A stretch of DNA of 43,566 bases from positions 1-43,566 of the forward strand of contig JAAXWP010000020.1 in NCBI GenBank assembly GCA_013334925.1, given 5' to 3'. Position 1 is the first letter of the stretch. The number at the start of each line of letters is the position of its first letter. The notes under the pieces are model-generated. The model made no database searches. It was given only the letters and a program-made list of their open reading frames with translations, and was not told where the DNA came from. The translations under genes were made by a program, and so were the position numbers. This DNA comes from Chlorobiaceae bacterium (GTDB lineage: Bacteria > Bacteroidota > Chlorobiia > Chlorobiales > Chlorobiaceae). Positions 31,274-39,662 of the stretch are shown piece after piece.

Positions 31274-34270
31274 TCAATTGTTGCCCGTAATTACTGGGAG
31301 GATAATTCTGGCTTCTATTCCATCTCCTGTTCTTGAAAGCGTGATGGTTCCGTCGTGCTGCGTAACGATGTTCTTTACCAGCCAGAGGCCAAGTCCAGCA
31401 CCTGCAGTGTTGCTCGAATTGCTTCCCCGATGGTATTTCTCGAAAAAGATCTCGAAATCCTCTTCGCTGAAATCATGCAGCAGCGCATTGCCGACTACAA
31501 TTTCAATATGCTCTTTTTCTCTCTGGAAACACCGTATTGTTATAGCCGAGTCATCAGGAGAGTACTTTCGCGCGTTGTCAAGAAGGTTGAAGATGGCGAA
31601 CTTGATACCCGACTCCTCGCCATAAATTCTGATTTCCAGTGGACAATTTTCAAAATGAACGAGCCGTTCTTTCCAGATGCCGGAAAAGACCTCGACCTGG
31701 GATTTGATGACACTCGACAAAAGAAGCTCATGCCGACCGATCAGCGACTTGTGGCGATCGGCCATCCTGCTCTCCTGAATCGAGACTTCAAGCACTTCAA
31801 CCAGACGGGCGATGCTCCGGTCAATCTTCGCAAACTCCTGTTTGTTGGTATAGTTCCCCATCTGGTGCTTCATCTTGATGAGGTCGAGGTTGGTCCTCAT
31901 GATGGCAAGCGGCGTGCGGTATTCATGAGAGATCATGCTCAGGAAGCGATGCAGTCGTTCCACCTCCTTCTGCAGCTGGATATTGCGATCGGCAATTGAC
32001 TGTTCAAGTCGGTTAATGTTCTGCTGCTGCATTTTCTCCAGCGTGATATCGACCATCATCACCAGGAGTACAACCGCCCCCTCGAGCTCGATGAACTCGG
32101 TCGAGTAGAGCACATCGACCACGTCGCCATGCTTGTCATAGAGAAGAATCGGCTTGTTGCAGATCCTTTCACCTCGCGACGTGCTCGTAAAAATTTCGTC
32201 GTAATCCATCTTCTGGTAGTGCATCCCGATCTCCATACCGGTCTGACCGATAACCTCCTCCCGGGAGTAGCCGAGCAGTTTGAGCCACGAATCGTTGACA
32301 TCGATAATCGTCTCTGTTTCGATCTCCTTGATACAGATAGCAATCGGGGCGTTATCGAAAATGCTCCGGAATTTCCATTCACTTTCCCGCAGTTCGTCAT
32401 CGAGCTGCTTCCGTTCGGTAATGTCCATGACTGTCCCGATATAACGGTCAAGAACCCCATCCTGATCCATCTGGGGCTTGCCCCGGCAGGCCAGCCATCT
32501 CTGGGTATCGCTTGCTTCATCACATACCCTGAACTCTATATTGATATCCATCTCCTTGGTTGCCGCCTGCATGACCGTACCAAAGGTCTTTTCGCGGTCA
32601 TCGGGATGGACATGGCTTTCGCAGAGTTTGTGATTGTGTGGTTTGCTCTGCGGCTCCATGCCATACAGCTGCCAGATACGGTCTGACCAGTACACCTCAT
32701 CCAGCTTGAGATCCCACTCCCAGACACCCGCGTTAGTGGCTTCGAGCGCAAAAGCCATGCGGGCTTTGCTTTTGAGAAGCTGCTCTTCCAGCGCTTTCTG
32801 CTCGGTGATTTCGATAATCGTCCCGAGATACTTGACAATGGCGCCGTCTTTTCCTTGAATAGGTTTTCCCCGTGAAAGAAGCCAGTGGATCGAGCCGTCA
32901 GCATAACGGACGCGATATTCAATGGAGATATCACGGCCTTCAGTGGAGGCCTGCTGGACGGACTTACTGGCGACATTCCTGTCTTCCTGGATAATCGTTT
33001 CCTCCCAGAGGGCGAAAGATGGGGGCTGGGAATGGGGTTCCAGCCCATAGAGCCGCCAGACTTCGTCAGACCAGCTGTTGATGCCACTCTTCAGCTCCCA
33101 TTCCCAGATTCCCGCCTTTGCCGCCTCGAGAGCCTGGCTCAACTTTACCTTGTTGTCGAACAACTCGGCATCGGCAAGTTTTCGCTCGGTTATATCGGTA
33201 ATCAGTCCGATATATTTGACCAGCGTCCCTGCCTCATCATACTGTGGGCTTCCCTTTGAAAGCAGCCAGTGAACGGAGTTATCCTTCGAGTGAATGACCC
33301 GGTACTCCACGGTTGCTTCCCGTCCCTGTGCAAATGACTCCTTGATCACCTGGCGCACAAAAGCACGATCTTCCTCGTGGACCGTGATGACACAGAGTTC
33401 GTTATTCAGCTCCCGACCGTTTACCGGCAGCCCGTAAAGTCCCCATACCTCTTCGGACCACATCAATTCATCGGTCTTCGCATTCCATTCCCAGATACCG
33501 GAACGGGCAGCCTGAAGTGCGAAGGTGATGCGCGCCTTGTTCTCCTGGAGTTGCTGCTGTATGATTTTCTGTTCTGTAATATCAAAGGAGATGCCGACAT
33601 AGCAGACGGTTTTGCCTTGATGATCCAGAACCGGTCGGCCTCTGCTCATCACCCAGCGAGTATGTCCGTCATCCAGCCTGAGCCGGAACTCGATCTCAAG
33701 CTCTCTTCCTCTGGCGGCACACTCTTCAAATGCCTGCAGGGTGGCAAGACGATCCGCAGGATCAATTCGATCTTCCCATTTGGCGGTAGTTGGCGACTCT
33801 CCGGTATTCTGCAGCTCGAAAAGTTCGCACAGCTCGTCGGACCAGTGAATTTTCCCGGTCGGCACATCCCACCGCCAGACACCTGCTTTGGAGGCTTTCA
33901 GGGCAAGCGAGAGTTGTGTCCGATCATCAAGGACACTATTGTAAAGCTGGTAACCGGAAGGAAGCGTGACGGTCAGCTGATGGATTGAACCATCAGAAGA
34001 GCAGACAGGGTGGACTGCACCTGACGGACGCCCTGTGGTGCAGGCTTCGGTGCAACAACGTCTTAAATCCTCAGCAGACGAGCCCCAGAGTGGAGACCTG
34101 GAAAGCAGATCGAAAAGGTTCTTTCCGATTACGCCAGAGGATTTTTTCCCAAGGTTGACGAAAAATTTCTTGTTTGCTCGGCGTAATTGACCTTCGCAGG
34201 TGATGATCGCGACCGCATCAGGGATCAATTCGATCAGGACGTCGACTGCATTTTCATCTTGAAGCGGCAT
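31274..34270 (-). CDS. Soluble multi-PAS sensor histidine kinase
   Basis: A 998-residue kinase with no membrane segment. It has an N-terminal PAS (residues ~5-110), four tandem PAS_3-type units repeating 'A-G-[IV]-W-x-W...W-S-D-x-[VIL]-W-x-L-[YF]-[GE]' (~115-620) and a sixth PAS (~630-750, 'FDNAPIAICIKEIETETIIDVNDSWLKLLGYS'). HisKA follows with 'SMISHEYRTPLAIM' and HATPase with 'NLLDNARKYSP', 'GAGLGLWLVKNI'. The input is intracellular; no bilin GAF is visible. It pairs with the regulator downstream and lies next to bchK, which makes light, redox or pigment sensing attractive but unproven. Confidence 0.92.
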   Translation of the reverse strand: MPLQDENAVDVLIELIPDAVAIITCEGQLRRANKKFFVNLGKKSSGVIGKNLFDLLSRSPLWGSSAEDLRRCCTEACTTGRPSGAVHPVCSSDGSIHQLTVTLPSGYQLYNSVLDDRTQLSLALKASKAGVWRWDVPTGKIHWSDELCELFELQNTGESPTTAKWEDRIDPADRLATLQAFEECAARGRELEIEFRLRLDDGHTRWVMSRGRPVLDHQGKTVCYVGISFDITEQKIIQQQLQENKARITFALQAARSGIWEWNAKTDELMWSEEVWGLYGLPVNGRELNNELCVITVHEEDRAFVRQVIKESFAQGREATVEYRVIHSKDNSVHWLLSKGSPQYDEAGTLVKYIGLITDITERKLADAELFDNKVKLSQALEAAKAGIWEWELKSGINSWSDEVWRLYGLEPHSQPPSFALWEETIIQEDRNVASKSVQQASTEGRDISIEYRVRYADGSIHWLLSRGKPIQGKDGAIVKYLGTIIEITEQKALEEQLLKSKARMAFALEATNAGVWEWDLKLDEVYWSDRIWQLYGMEPQSKPHNHKLCESHVHPDDREKTFGTVMQAATKEMDINIEFRVCDEASDTQRWLACRGKPQMDQDGVLDRYIGTVMDITERKQLDDELRESEWKFRSIFDNAPIAICIKEIETETIIDVNDSWLKLLGYSREEVIGQTGMEIGMHYQKMDYDEIFTSTSRGERICNKPILLYDKHGDVVDVLYSTEFIELEGAVVLLVMMVDITLEKMQQQNINRLEQSIADRNIQLQKEVERLHRFLSMISHEYRTPLAIMRTNLDLIKMKHQMGNYTNKQEFAKIDRSIARLVEVLEVSIQESRMADRHKSLIGRHELLLSSVIKSQVEVFSGIWKERLVHFENCPLEIRIYGEESGIKFAIFNLLDNARKYSPDDSAITIRCFQREKEHIEIVVGNALLHDFSEEDFEIFFEKYHRGSNSSNTAGAGLGLWLVKNIVTQHDGTITLSRTGDGIEARIILPVITGNN

Positions 34271-34369
34271 CGGTGTGGATCTGCTTGCTGCTAGTTCACT
34301 ATATACCTATAAAGAATAGTAATAAATGAAAGTTTTTGCAGACAGCAAAATCTGAACCAATGCCAGCAG

Positions 34370-35383
34370 TCACATATATCTGATCCCGATCAGCGCGGCC
34401 GCGACAAACTGATTGATCAGAAAAAGGATGTTGTTGACCACCTGAAAGCGCAGGAATGCGTTGTGTTCATGGACTTCGCTCTTGCCGATCGCATTGCCGA
34501 AGCCGTCGCTGACCGCCCCCTGCATGAATGACGCGCCGGTCCGGGGATCGCGGTAAATCGGCACCTGCACCAGAATGTTGATGATAAGGGAGATCACGAC
34601 CATATACATCAGAAACCTGAAGTTCCACTGCCATGCGAGCAGAGCGAAACCGGCAAAGGCCAGATCGATGATGATGAATGCCGTCAGAAAGGTGTAACGA
34701 GGCCCGATCAGCACGGTCAGCGATTTCATGCCGCTCTCGGCGTCCCCCTTCTGCGACTTGAAATCGTTCATGATGATCAGGGACATGGCCATGAAGAAAT
34801 TCAGAATCGCAAGCCACATCACTTCAGGCCTGATTTCACTGAACAGTACGTTTGCTGAAAGGTAGGTAATGAAACCGTAAGAGATACCGACTGCCGGGGC
34901 GGACAGGAAAATGTTCTTTTTGAGCTTGAACGGAGGTGCTGAATAGACGTAACCGAGGATCAGGCCTGTCGTCATGCAGATTATAAAGACGAGTCCTCGC
35001 TGGCCGCCGATGTGATACGCGATACCAATACTGATGGTCATGGCGGCAAGCAGAACGCTCACCCAGTTCCAGATAGCCTCCTTTTCGGAAATCCGTCCGG
35101 AAGGAATGGGGCGGGTCGGTTCATTCAGGCGGTCAAGCTCGAGGTCGAAATAGTCGTTGACCGACTGGCTGAACCCGGTACCAAGCGGACCGTACAGAAT
35201 GAACAGCAAAAAAAGGAGCAGGTAGTCGTGAAAGGTTGGCTGCATGGCTCCCGATCCCATGACACCACAGGCAAGACAGGGAAACACACTGATCCAGGTA
35301 ACAGGATCGAGAAGCTCGATGTGCGCCTTGACCTTGTCCTTCAACCCCAGTGAAGAGGTGAACTGCATGCTTGTGGTATTCAT
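34370..35383 (-). CDS. bchK: Bacteriochlorophyll c (chlorosome pigment) synthase, UbiA family
   Basis: A 337-residue membrane prenyltransferase paralogous to the BchG of this window. Prenyl-diphosphate motif 'NDYFDLELDRLNEPTRPIPSG' minus its last residue; second Asp motif 'LIIMNDFKSQKGDAESGM'; about nine helices. It has the 'IELLDPVTWISVFPCLACGVMGSG' start typical of chlorophyll synthases. In Chlorobium, BchK attaches farnesyl to bacteriochlorophyllide c/d/e. BchG is assigned to the copy at 7.1 kb and BchK to this one because it follows a chlorosome gene and a ring-methylase-type gene in one operon (36-base gap). Assignment between the paralogues is by context. Confidence 0.82.
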   Translation of the reverse strand: MNTTSMQFTSSLGLKDKVKAHIELLDPVTWISVFPCLACGVMGSGAMQPTFHDYLLLFLLFILYGPLGTGFSQSVNDYFDLELDRLNEPTRPIPSGRISEKEAIWNWVSVLLAAMTISIGIAYHIGGQRGLVFIICMTTGLILGYVYSAPPFKLKKNIFLSAPAVGISYGFITYLSANVLFSEIRPEVMWLAILNFFMAMSLIIMNDFKSQKGDAESGMKSLTVLIGPRYTFLTAFIIIDLAFAGFALLAWQWNFRFLMYMVVISLIINILVQVPIYRDPRTGASFMQGAVSDGFGNAIGKSEVHEHNAFLRFQVVNNILFLINQFVAAALIGIRYM

Positions 35384-35419
35384 GTTGAAACTGATAATGA
35401 TGAACTGAAACTGCGGCCG

Positions 35420-36805
35420 TCAAAGATACATGGATGGTTTCAGGGAACGGGTAAAACGATTCATATGCAGGTTGGCAAGCCATACCCAGTTCAGGCGCTT
35501 TCCTTTCATTCGCCGAAGTATCGCTCCCCCACTGTAGACCTCTCGCTGCACTTTCACGAAGTTCTCGAGGAATTTTTCAGTGCCCATGCCTTTGGGCTCG
35601 AACATGTAGTGGTAAGTATCGTATTTGTCCCAATCCGAATGACGAAGCCTCGGCTTCATCTCTTCGTAGTAAGGGGTTCCGGGAAACGGAGTCACCAGGG
35701 AGAAAACCGGGAAATCGATCCTGTTCTCCATGATGAAGTCATAGGTCATCTGAAAGCTTTCCAGGCTGTCGTTGTCGAAACCGAACATGAAGTACCCCTG
35801 GATGGCAATCCCCTGGTCATGCAGATTCCGAACAATCGCCGAGTAGTTTTCCAGCCTGTTCGACCCTTTGTGCACACTTTTGAGTGTTTCAGGATTCAGG
35901 GACTCGAATCCGATGCTCATAAGGTCACAGCCGGACCATGCGGCAAGTCTGGCAATCTCCGGATCATGGAGGAAATTCATGGAGATATTGGCATTCCAGC
36001 GGATCCCCAGCCATCCCATGTGGCTGAGAAGATCCTTGAAATAGCCCGGACGAAAACTGATGTTGTCATCCATGAACGAGAAATGAACCGCATTTTTCCC
36101 GAGTCGACTCTGATGGTAATGCATCTCTTCCATGACGAGTTCGATATCACGGAAGCGGTAATTCTTCCCGTAGATGGTCGGTGTCGTGCAAAAATTGCAT
36201 CCGACCGGGCACCCCTTGGTCGCCAGGATGGGAATCCTTGAACTGTACTTACTGCTGCTCCGGCTGCGGAGCGCATACGAGAAGTCCGGCCTTACCATGG
36301 CGTTCATCGGTTTCAGCGACTCGGCACGGTAGACAGGCTTCATAGTCCCGTTGATGACGTCCTCTGCAAGTTCTGGCCACACCGACTCGATTTCGCCGTA
36401 AACGACGCTCGTAGCGTGTGACTGTGCCTCATCGAGGGACATGGTGGGATGCACACCACCGAGCAGGACTGTTTTGCCCTGTTTTTTCGCACTCTCGGCA
36501 ATGTGATAGACTCTCCGGGCATTCAGGGTCCGACAGGTCAGGGCAACAACGTCAAAACCGGAAAAATCGTCGGGTATGCGATCGCCCAATCGCTCATCGA
36601 TAAAATCGACGTCAAACAGTTTTCCAGCCAGGGTCGCAACCATTACCAGGTTCAGCGGCATGCTGACCCGTCCTGAGTCAACCATCATGCTGGTGTTGCT
36701 TACCGGTTGAATGAGCAGCCACTTCTTGCCCGATTTCCGGGCAGCTGCCTTCAGGTGATGCAGCTCGGATGTTGTTTCAGATGCAGGGATAATATCGGCC
36801 GTCAT
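35420..36805 (-). CDS. B12-binding radical SAM protein, bacteriochlorophyllide ring methyltransferase-type (BchQ/BchR group)
   Basis: A 461-residue protein. Residues ~25-150 form a cobalamin-binding-like Rossmann domain ('LLIQPVSNTSMMV', 'VVALTCRTLNARRVYHIAE', 'VLLGGVHPTM'). The radical SAM core follows with CPVGCNFC (Cys199, 203, 206). BchQ and BchR methylate the C-8 and C-12 side chains of chlorosome bacteriochlorophyllides and belong to this family with BchE. The operon position between csmE and bchK supports a chlorosome-pigment substrate. I cannot tell BchQ from BchR, or exclude a third specificity, by eye. Confidence 0.8.
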   Translation of the reverse strand: MTADIIPASETTSELHHLKAAARKSGKKWLLIQPVSNTSMMVDSGRVSMPLNLVMVATLAGKLFDVDFIDERLGDRIPDDFSGFDVVALTCRTLNARRVYHIAESAKKQGKTVLLGGVHPTMSLDEAQSHATSVVYGEIESVWPELAEDVINGTMKPVYRAESLKPMNAMVRPDFSYALRSRSSSKYSSRIPILATKGCPVGCNFCTTPTIYGKNYRFRDIELVMEEMHYHQSRLGKNAVHFSFMDDNISFRPGYFKDLLSHMGWLGIRWNANISMNFLHDPEIARLAAWSGCDLMSIGFESLNPETLKSVHKGSNRLENYSAIVRNLHDQGIAIQGYFMFGFDNDSLESFQMTYDFIMENRIDFPVFSLVTPFPGTPYYEEMKPRLRHSDWDKYDTYHYMFEPKGMGTEKFLENFVKVQREVYSGGAILRRMKGKRLNWVWLANLHMNRFTRSLKPSMYL

Positions 36806-36859
36806 ACTTCTGGTTCAGAAATAATGGAAATCAAAAGACAAGGAGATTCCTGCAAAGAA

Positions 36860-37117
36860 TCAGATCCCGAATCGTCGGCCGATCTCCTTTGTCGGAGTGG
36901 CATAACCGGATACGCTTGGTGAGCTGCCGCGATAGGCGCCCGACCCTTGCGCATTATTGTACAGTTGCGGATAGGCGTTTGCCCCAAGTCGCTTGGTGCA
37001 TTTTCCGACATTTTCCAGATAGTCACCGACAACCCACCAGTGGCCATCGATAAACACTTCCAGAAACCTGCCGTAAGCCTCGGCACCTTGCACAAACGCA
37101 CCGTTAAAATCTTTCAT
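36860..37117 (-). CDS. csmE: Chlorosome envelope protein E (CsmA paralogue)
   Basis: From ATG 37117 the protein is 85 aa: MKDFNGAFVQGAEAYGRFLE, then 'VFIDGHWWVVGDYLENVGKCTKRLGANAYP' and 'GSSPSVSGYATPTKEIG'. The 'E-V-F-I-D-G-H-W' segment corresponds to the CsmA helix whose His (here His26) is the proposed BChl a ligand, and the end matches the C-terminal extension trimmed in CsmA. The N-terminal GAFVQGAEAYGRFLEVFIDG run is what I recall for CsmE. It builds the baseplate or envelope of the chlorosome. It heads the csmE-radical SAM-bchK operon, 54 bases from the next gene. Confidence 0.85.
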   Translation of the reverse strand: MKDFNGAFVQGAEAYGRFLEVFIDGHWWVVGDYLENVGKCTKRLGANAYPQLYNNAQGSGAYRGSSPSVSGYATPTKEIGRRFGI

Positions 37118-37539
37118 CCGAAGAAATATTAGATTAAACCAAAGAAACACAAGATGATAGAAAAACAGAGCGGCCCCCCTTTCCCGCGGTCGACTCAGTT
37201 CAGGAGTGCTCGCCGGTCACGAATCCGCAACGACTATTCGGCGACACCGAAATATCGCTTCTGACATGAACTTTTTTCGAGATGAAAGGAGCACTCTCCC
37301 TCCCGATATCCGCCTTATCAGCAATAGACTTACCAATTACGCCCCGAAAAACTTTTGCCAGGATAACCACAAAAGAAGCCGACAGCGGCGCACAAGCCAA
37401 AAAGTTCCGATACTTGTCGTTTTTCATTTTCATGGAGGGAAAATCCCTAAAAATCTTTCAAATATTACAGATTATTTCAATACCTTGAACAAGAAACGAA
37501 ATATCTGAAACTTTAACAACCCATAATTCCATAAGAATC
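37118..37539. promoter_or_regulatory. Divergent control region between the two chlorosome operons
   Basis: The interval must hold promoters for csmE (minus) and the CsmB/F-type gene (plus). AGGGA-AAA-TCCCT (37436-37448) is a short palindrome, operator-like. A 77-codon minus-strand ORF covers much of the space and is listed separately as doubtful. Confidence 0.4.
37200..37433 (-). CDS. Doubtful small ORF in the chlorosome control region
   Basis: A 77-codon frame starting MKMKNDKYRNFLACAPLSAS with a short hydrophobic patch 'FVVILAKVFRGVIG' and a polar end. No ribosome-binding site precedes it, and no family was recognised. Its place between two chlorosome operons is the only reason to list it. 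Confidence 0.22.
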   Translation of the reverse strand: MKMKNDKYRNFLACAPLSASFVVILAKVFRGVIGKSIADKADIGRESAPFISKKVHVRSDISVSPNSRCGFVTGEHS

Positions 37540-37773
37540 ATGACAAGCGAGACCAACAACGATCTGGCAAAATCAGTCAATGAGCTCATGGGAGCCGTAG
37601 GTAAAATCGGGCAGATGCAGGTTGACATCGTCACTTCGGTAGTCAAGTCAGTCGCTTCAGCCAGCGAGCCACTTGCAAAAACGGCAAGTGATTTAGCCGG
37701 AAACGTAGCCAATGCCGTAACGCAGACCCTTCAGAACGTCTCCTCTTCACTCAACGCCAGGAAACAGGAGTAA
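37540..37773 (+). CDS. Chlorosome envelope protein, CsmB/CsmF type
   Basis: A 77-residue protein: MTSETNNDLAKSVNELMGAV, then 'GKIGQMQVDIVTSVVKSVASASEPLAKTASDLAGNVANAVTQTLQNVSSSL'. The 'G-K-[IL]-G-Q-[ML]-Q-x-D', 'E-P-L-x-K-T-x-x-D-L-x-G-N-V-A-N-x-V-T-Q-x-L-Q-N-V-S-S' pattern is that of the chlorosome proteins CsmB and CsmF. It lies on the chlorosome surface around the BChl aggregates. First gene of a four-gene plus-strand operon; a hairpin follows it before the next gene. CsmB versus CsmF is not resolved. Confidence 0.83.
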   Translation: MTSETNNDLAKSVNELMGAVGKIGQMQVDIVTSVVKSVASASEPLAKTASDLAGNVANAVTQTLQNVSSSLNARKQE

Positions 37774-37785
37774 GCGTTTCCATCG

Positions 37786-37818
37786 ATGCCCTTCATGCCA
37801 CAGAAGCATGAAGGGCAT
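37786..37818 (+). terminator. 13-bp hairpin after the CsmB/F gene (attenuator or mRNA-stabilising element)
   Basis: ATGCCCTTCATGC (37786-37798) pairs perfectly with GCATGAAGGGCAT (37806-37818) around a 7-base loop, 13 bases past the stop. No U-run follows, so partial read-through or transcript stabilisation fits better than full termination. Confidence 0.6.
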
Positions 37819-37866
37819 TCAATCTCTTCGGGCATTTACAATCAGTCATTTACAAGGAACAGACGA

Positions 37867-38199
37867 ATGTCAGAGTCTTCCAGCACCACAACAAAACCTG
37901 TTGCGAACGGCATCCAGGGTCTGGCCATGATGGCACCGATCATTGGTGTTCCATTGGGGCTCCATGCGATGAGCGGAGCGATTCTCGTAGGTGTAGGCAT
38001 CGCCCCCATCGCCATTCCCGCTGCCGTGCCGCTTCTCGTCAACTTTGCCTTGAAAGGTGATTTAAGCTCGTTTGCCGAGAAACTTTTCGCCTCTCCTCGA
38101 TCAACGGCAGCCGATAATAAGGTCATCGCCGTGCCTGTTCGGGTAATAAACAAGGCCTCAGAACCAGCCTCCAGGATTGGCGACAGAACCGACAATTAA
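37867..38199 (+). CDS. Hydrophobic chlorosome-envelope-like protein (CsmC/CsmD-like)
   Basis: From ATG 37867 the protein is 110 aa. After a Ser/Thr-rich start comes one long hydrophobic region 'GIQGLAMMAPIIGVPLGLHAMSGAILVGVGIAPIAIPAAVPLLV', then 'FALKGDLSSFAEKLF' and a charged tail. The 'P-x-x-L-H-x-x-[SA]-G' element recalls the P-x-x-H-G-x-A-G block of the two other small hydrophobic proteins here, more weakly. By position (between a CsmB/F-type gene and another such protein) it is probably a chlorosome envelope protein. Family membership is inference. AAGGA precedes the ATG. Confidence 0.55.
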   Translation: MSESSSTTTKPVANGIQGLAMMAPIIGVPLGLHAMSGAILVGVGIAPIAIPAAVPLLVNFALKGDLSSFAEKLFASPRSTAADNKVIAVPVRVINKASEPASRIGDRTDN

Positions 38200-38222
38200 T
38201 TCATAATCGGGAGCCCCATTCT

Positions 38223-38459
38223 ATGATCAGGCAGTTATGGCTCAATGCCGTAAAATCAGCGTGGGTGAGCTATATAAAGCAAATCGACGAGTGCTCTTCA
38301 GCCGAAAAAAATTTCAGTGACTATCTCCAGCAGAAACTCGACCTGGATATGACACTCGAAGAGTTCAGTGAGATGATTTTCATTCAGGGCTTCTCTGCCG
38401 GGGAGCAGTATGCCCACCAGCTTCCATTGCCAAAAGGCAGCAAAGTCGAAATGAATTGA
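38223..38459 (+). CDS. Small soluble protein inside the chlorosome operon, unknown function
   Basis: A 78-residue hydrophilic protein: MIRQLWLNAVKSAWVSYIKQ, then 'EKNFSDYLQQKLDLDMTLEEFSEMIFIQGFSAGEQYAHQLPLP'. No membrane segment, no motif I recognise. It starts 23 bases after the previous stop and ends 62 bases before the next start, so it is co-transcribed with chlorosome envelope genes. It may be an assembly factor or an envelope-associated soluble protein; that is inference from position alone. Confidence 0.6.
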   Translation: MIRQLWLNAVKSAWVSYIKQIDECSSAEKNFSDYLQQKLDLDMTLEEFSEMIFIQGFSAGEQYAHQLPLPKGSKVEMN

Positions 38460-38521
38460 GCAGGTACGCTTGCGGCAACACCTGCCACAATGAGCAAACA
38501 ATGTTATCAAGGAGAATAACC

Positions 38522-38815
38522 ATGAGCCAGAATCCTGTAACCAAGGCTGCATCCGCAGTCGGGATCGTCGGTGGAGCGATTGCACTCGCCCCGGTAGCCG
38601 TTCCGACACTGCACGGAATCGCTGGCATCGCCGTGATAGGCCTTGGCGTTTATGCAACCGGCACGGCCGTTTACAAGGCAAACAGCTTCCTGAGCGACAA
38701 GGCGACTGAACTGTTCAATGATGGGTCGTCAGTTGTGGATCTGATCAAAGGGAACATTTTTTCACAGTCAAAACCCAAGGAACCAGCAAAGCCAATCCCG
38801 TTCAACCGGCAATAG
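38522..38815 (+). CDS. Chlorosome-envelope-type hydrophobic protein (CsmC/CsmD-like)
   Basis: From ATG 38522 (AAGGAG eight bases before) the protein is 97 aa. Hydrophobic block 'AVGIVGGAIALAPVAVPTLHGIAGIAVIGLGVYATGTAVYKA', then 'LFNDGSSVVDLIKGNIFSQS' and a Lys/Pro tail. It aligns colinearly with the 77-residue protein at 16344-16577 (P-x-x-HG-x-AG-x-AV-x-GLG). Size, hydrophobic block and operon suggest a chlorosome envelope protein. Last gene of the operon. Confidence 0.62.
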   Translation: MSQNPVTKAASAVGIVGGAIALAPVAVPTLHGIAGIAVIGLGVYATGTAVYKANSFLSDKATELFNDGSSVVDLIKGNIFSQSKPKEPAKPIPFNRQ

Positions 38816-39311
38816 ATATAAGGAAAACACATATCGCGGTATCAACGGGGAGACCCTTGCGTTCAATTCGGTTCAGGATTGGCAATTCGCCCTCTACCCT
38901 TCTCCAAGCAGATAGCGCGAGTGATCTTACAGAAAACAGCGCAAGCCTGCCATTGAACAAAAACGAATTGGGCAGGCTGCTCACCATGAAAAAACCTCGT
39001 CCCTTATCGTTTGACGTACACCACATGCTGATGAAGAGCTGTATGACAACCGCTGTCCGGAAGCAGGACTTCAGGTAATAGACATTGAGTGCCTGAGCGC
39101 GATCTCAAGCCACAAAACGGATAATTTCCGGATATTCGCTCTCAGTCAAACGTCTTGATCATCGCTTCGGGCATCTGCTCGTGAACAGTTACAAATCGAT
39201 TCTTTGTAAAGAGAAGAGGCGTTTTAGCGAAGTCGCTGATCGGTGATGAGCGAATATTGGGCACTGGGTAGTTTGTCGAGGAGGTATTCAGGTTGGACGA
39301 GGGAACCAGGT
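38816..39311. other. Intergenic stretch, no supported gene
   Basis: A 73-codon plus ORF (38857-39078; ends KKPRPLSFDVHHMLMKS...) has no ribosome-binding site or known motif. No terminator hairpin for the chlorosome operon is clear. Confidence 0.4.
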
Positions 39312-39547
39312 AAGGATGATACCTGCAGGAATGCGGTTAACCGGAGCTCATGAATTGCTCAAACAGCACTGCACGCTGATGGGGCTACCGATAGAAGCTC
39401 TTCAGATCGGCTGCCGCAGTATAAGAACACACCGTTCCGCAGGGAGCCGCCCCGAGGACTGGACGAGATAGGTCTATCTCATCAGTCGTTGACAGATTGC
39501 CGGGGATTTCAAGCGCTGGGGTGAGCCAACTTTTTCGGCGCTGACGA
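39312..39547. repeat. Direct repeat B (~236 bp), partner at 30178-30414
   Basis: Same sequence family and orientation as repeat A. The frame here reads MIPAGMRLTGAHELLKQHCT, then 'LMGLPIEALQIGCRSIRTHRSAGSRPEDWTR' and a stop, so this copy keeps a short open frame. The two copies bracket the two-component genes and the chlorosome locus. Confidence 0.85.
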
Positions 39548-39662
39548 CTGAATCCGAATGTGTCTTACGTCAGTCACTTGCGCCCCCTTTTCACTTATAA
39601 AAAAGGGCATTCATACCAGTTACGATACGAATGCCCCGTTTCAGAGATCAGATTTCACCCAA

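Noticed and set aside
31274-34270. Phytochrome-type photoreceptor
   Set aside because: No GAF domain with a bilin-binding Cys is visible; only PAS units are present.
38857-39078. 73-codon ORF after the chlorosome operon
   Set aside because: No ribosome-binding site, and no similarity to the small proteins of the operon.
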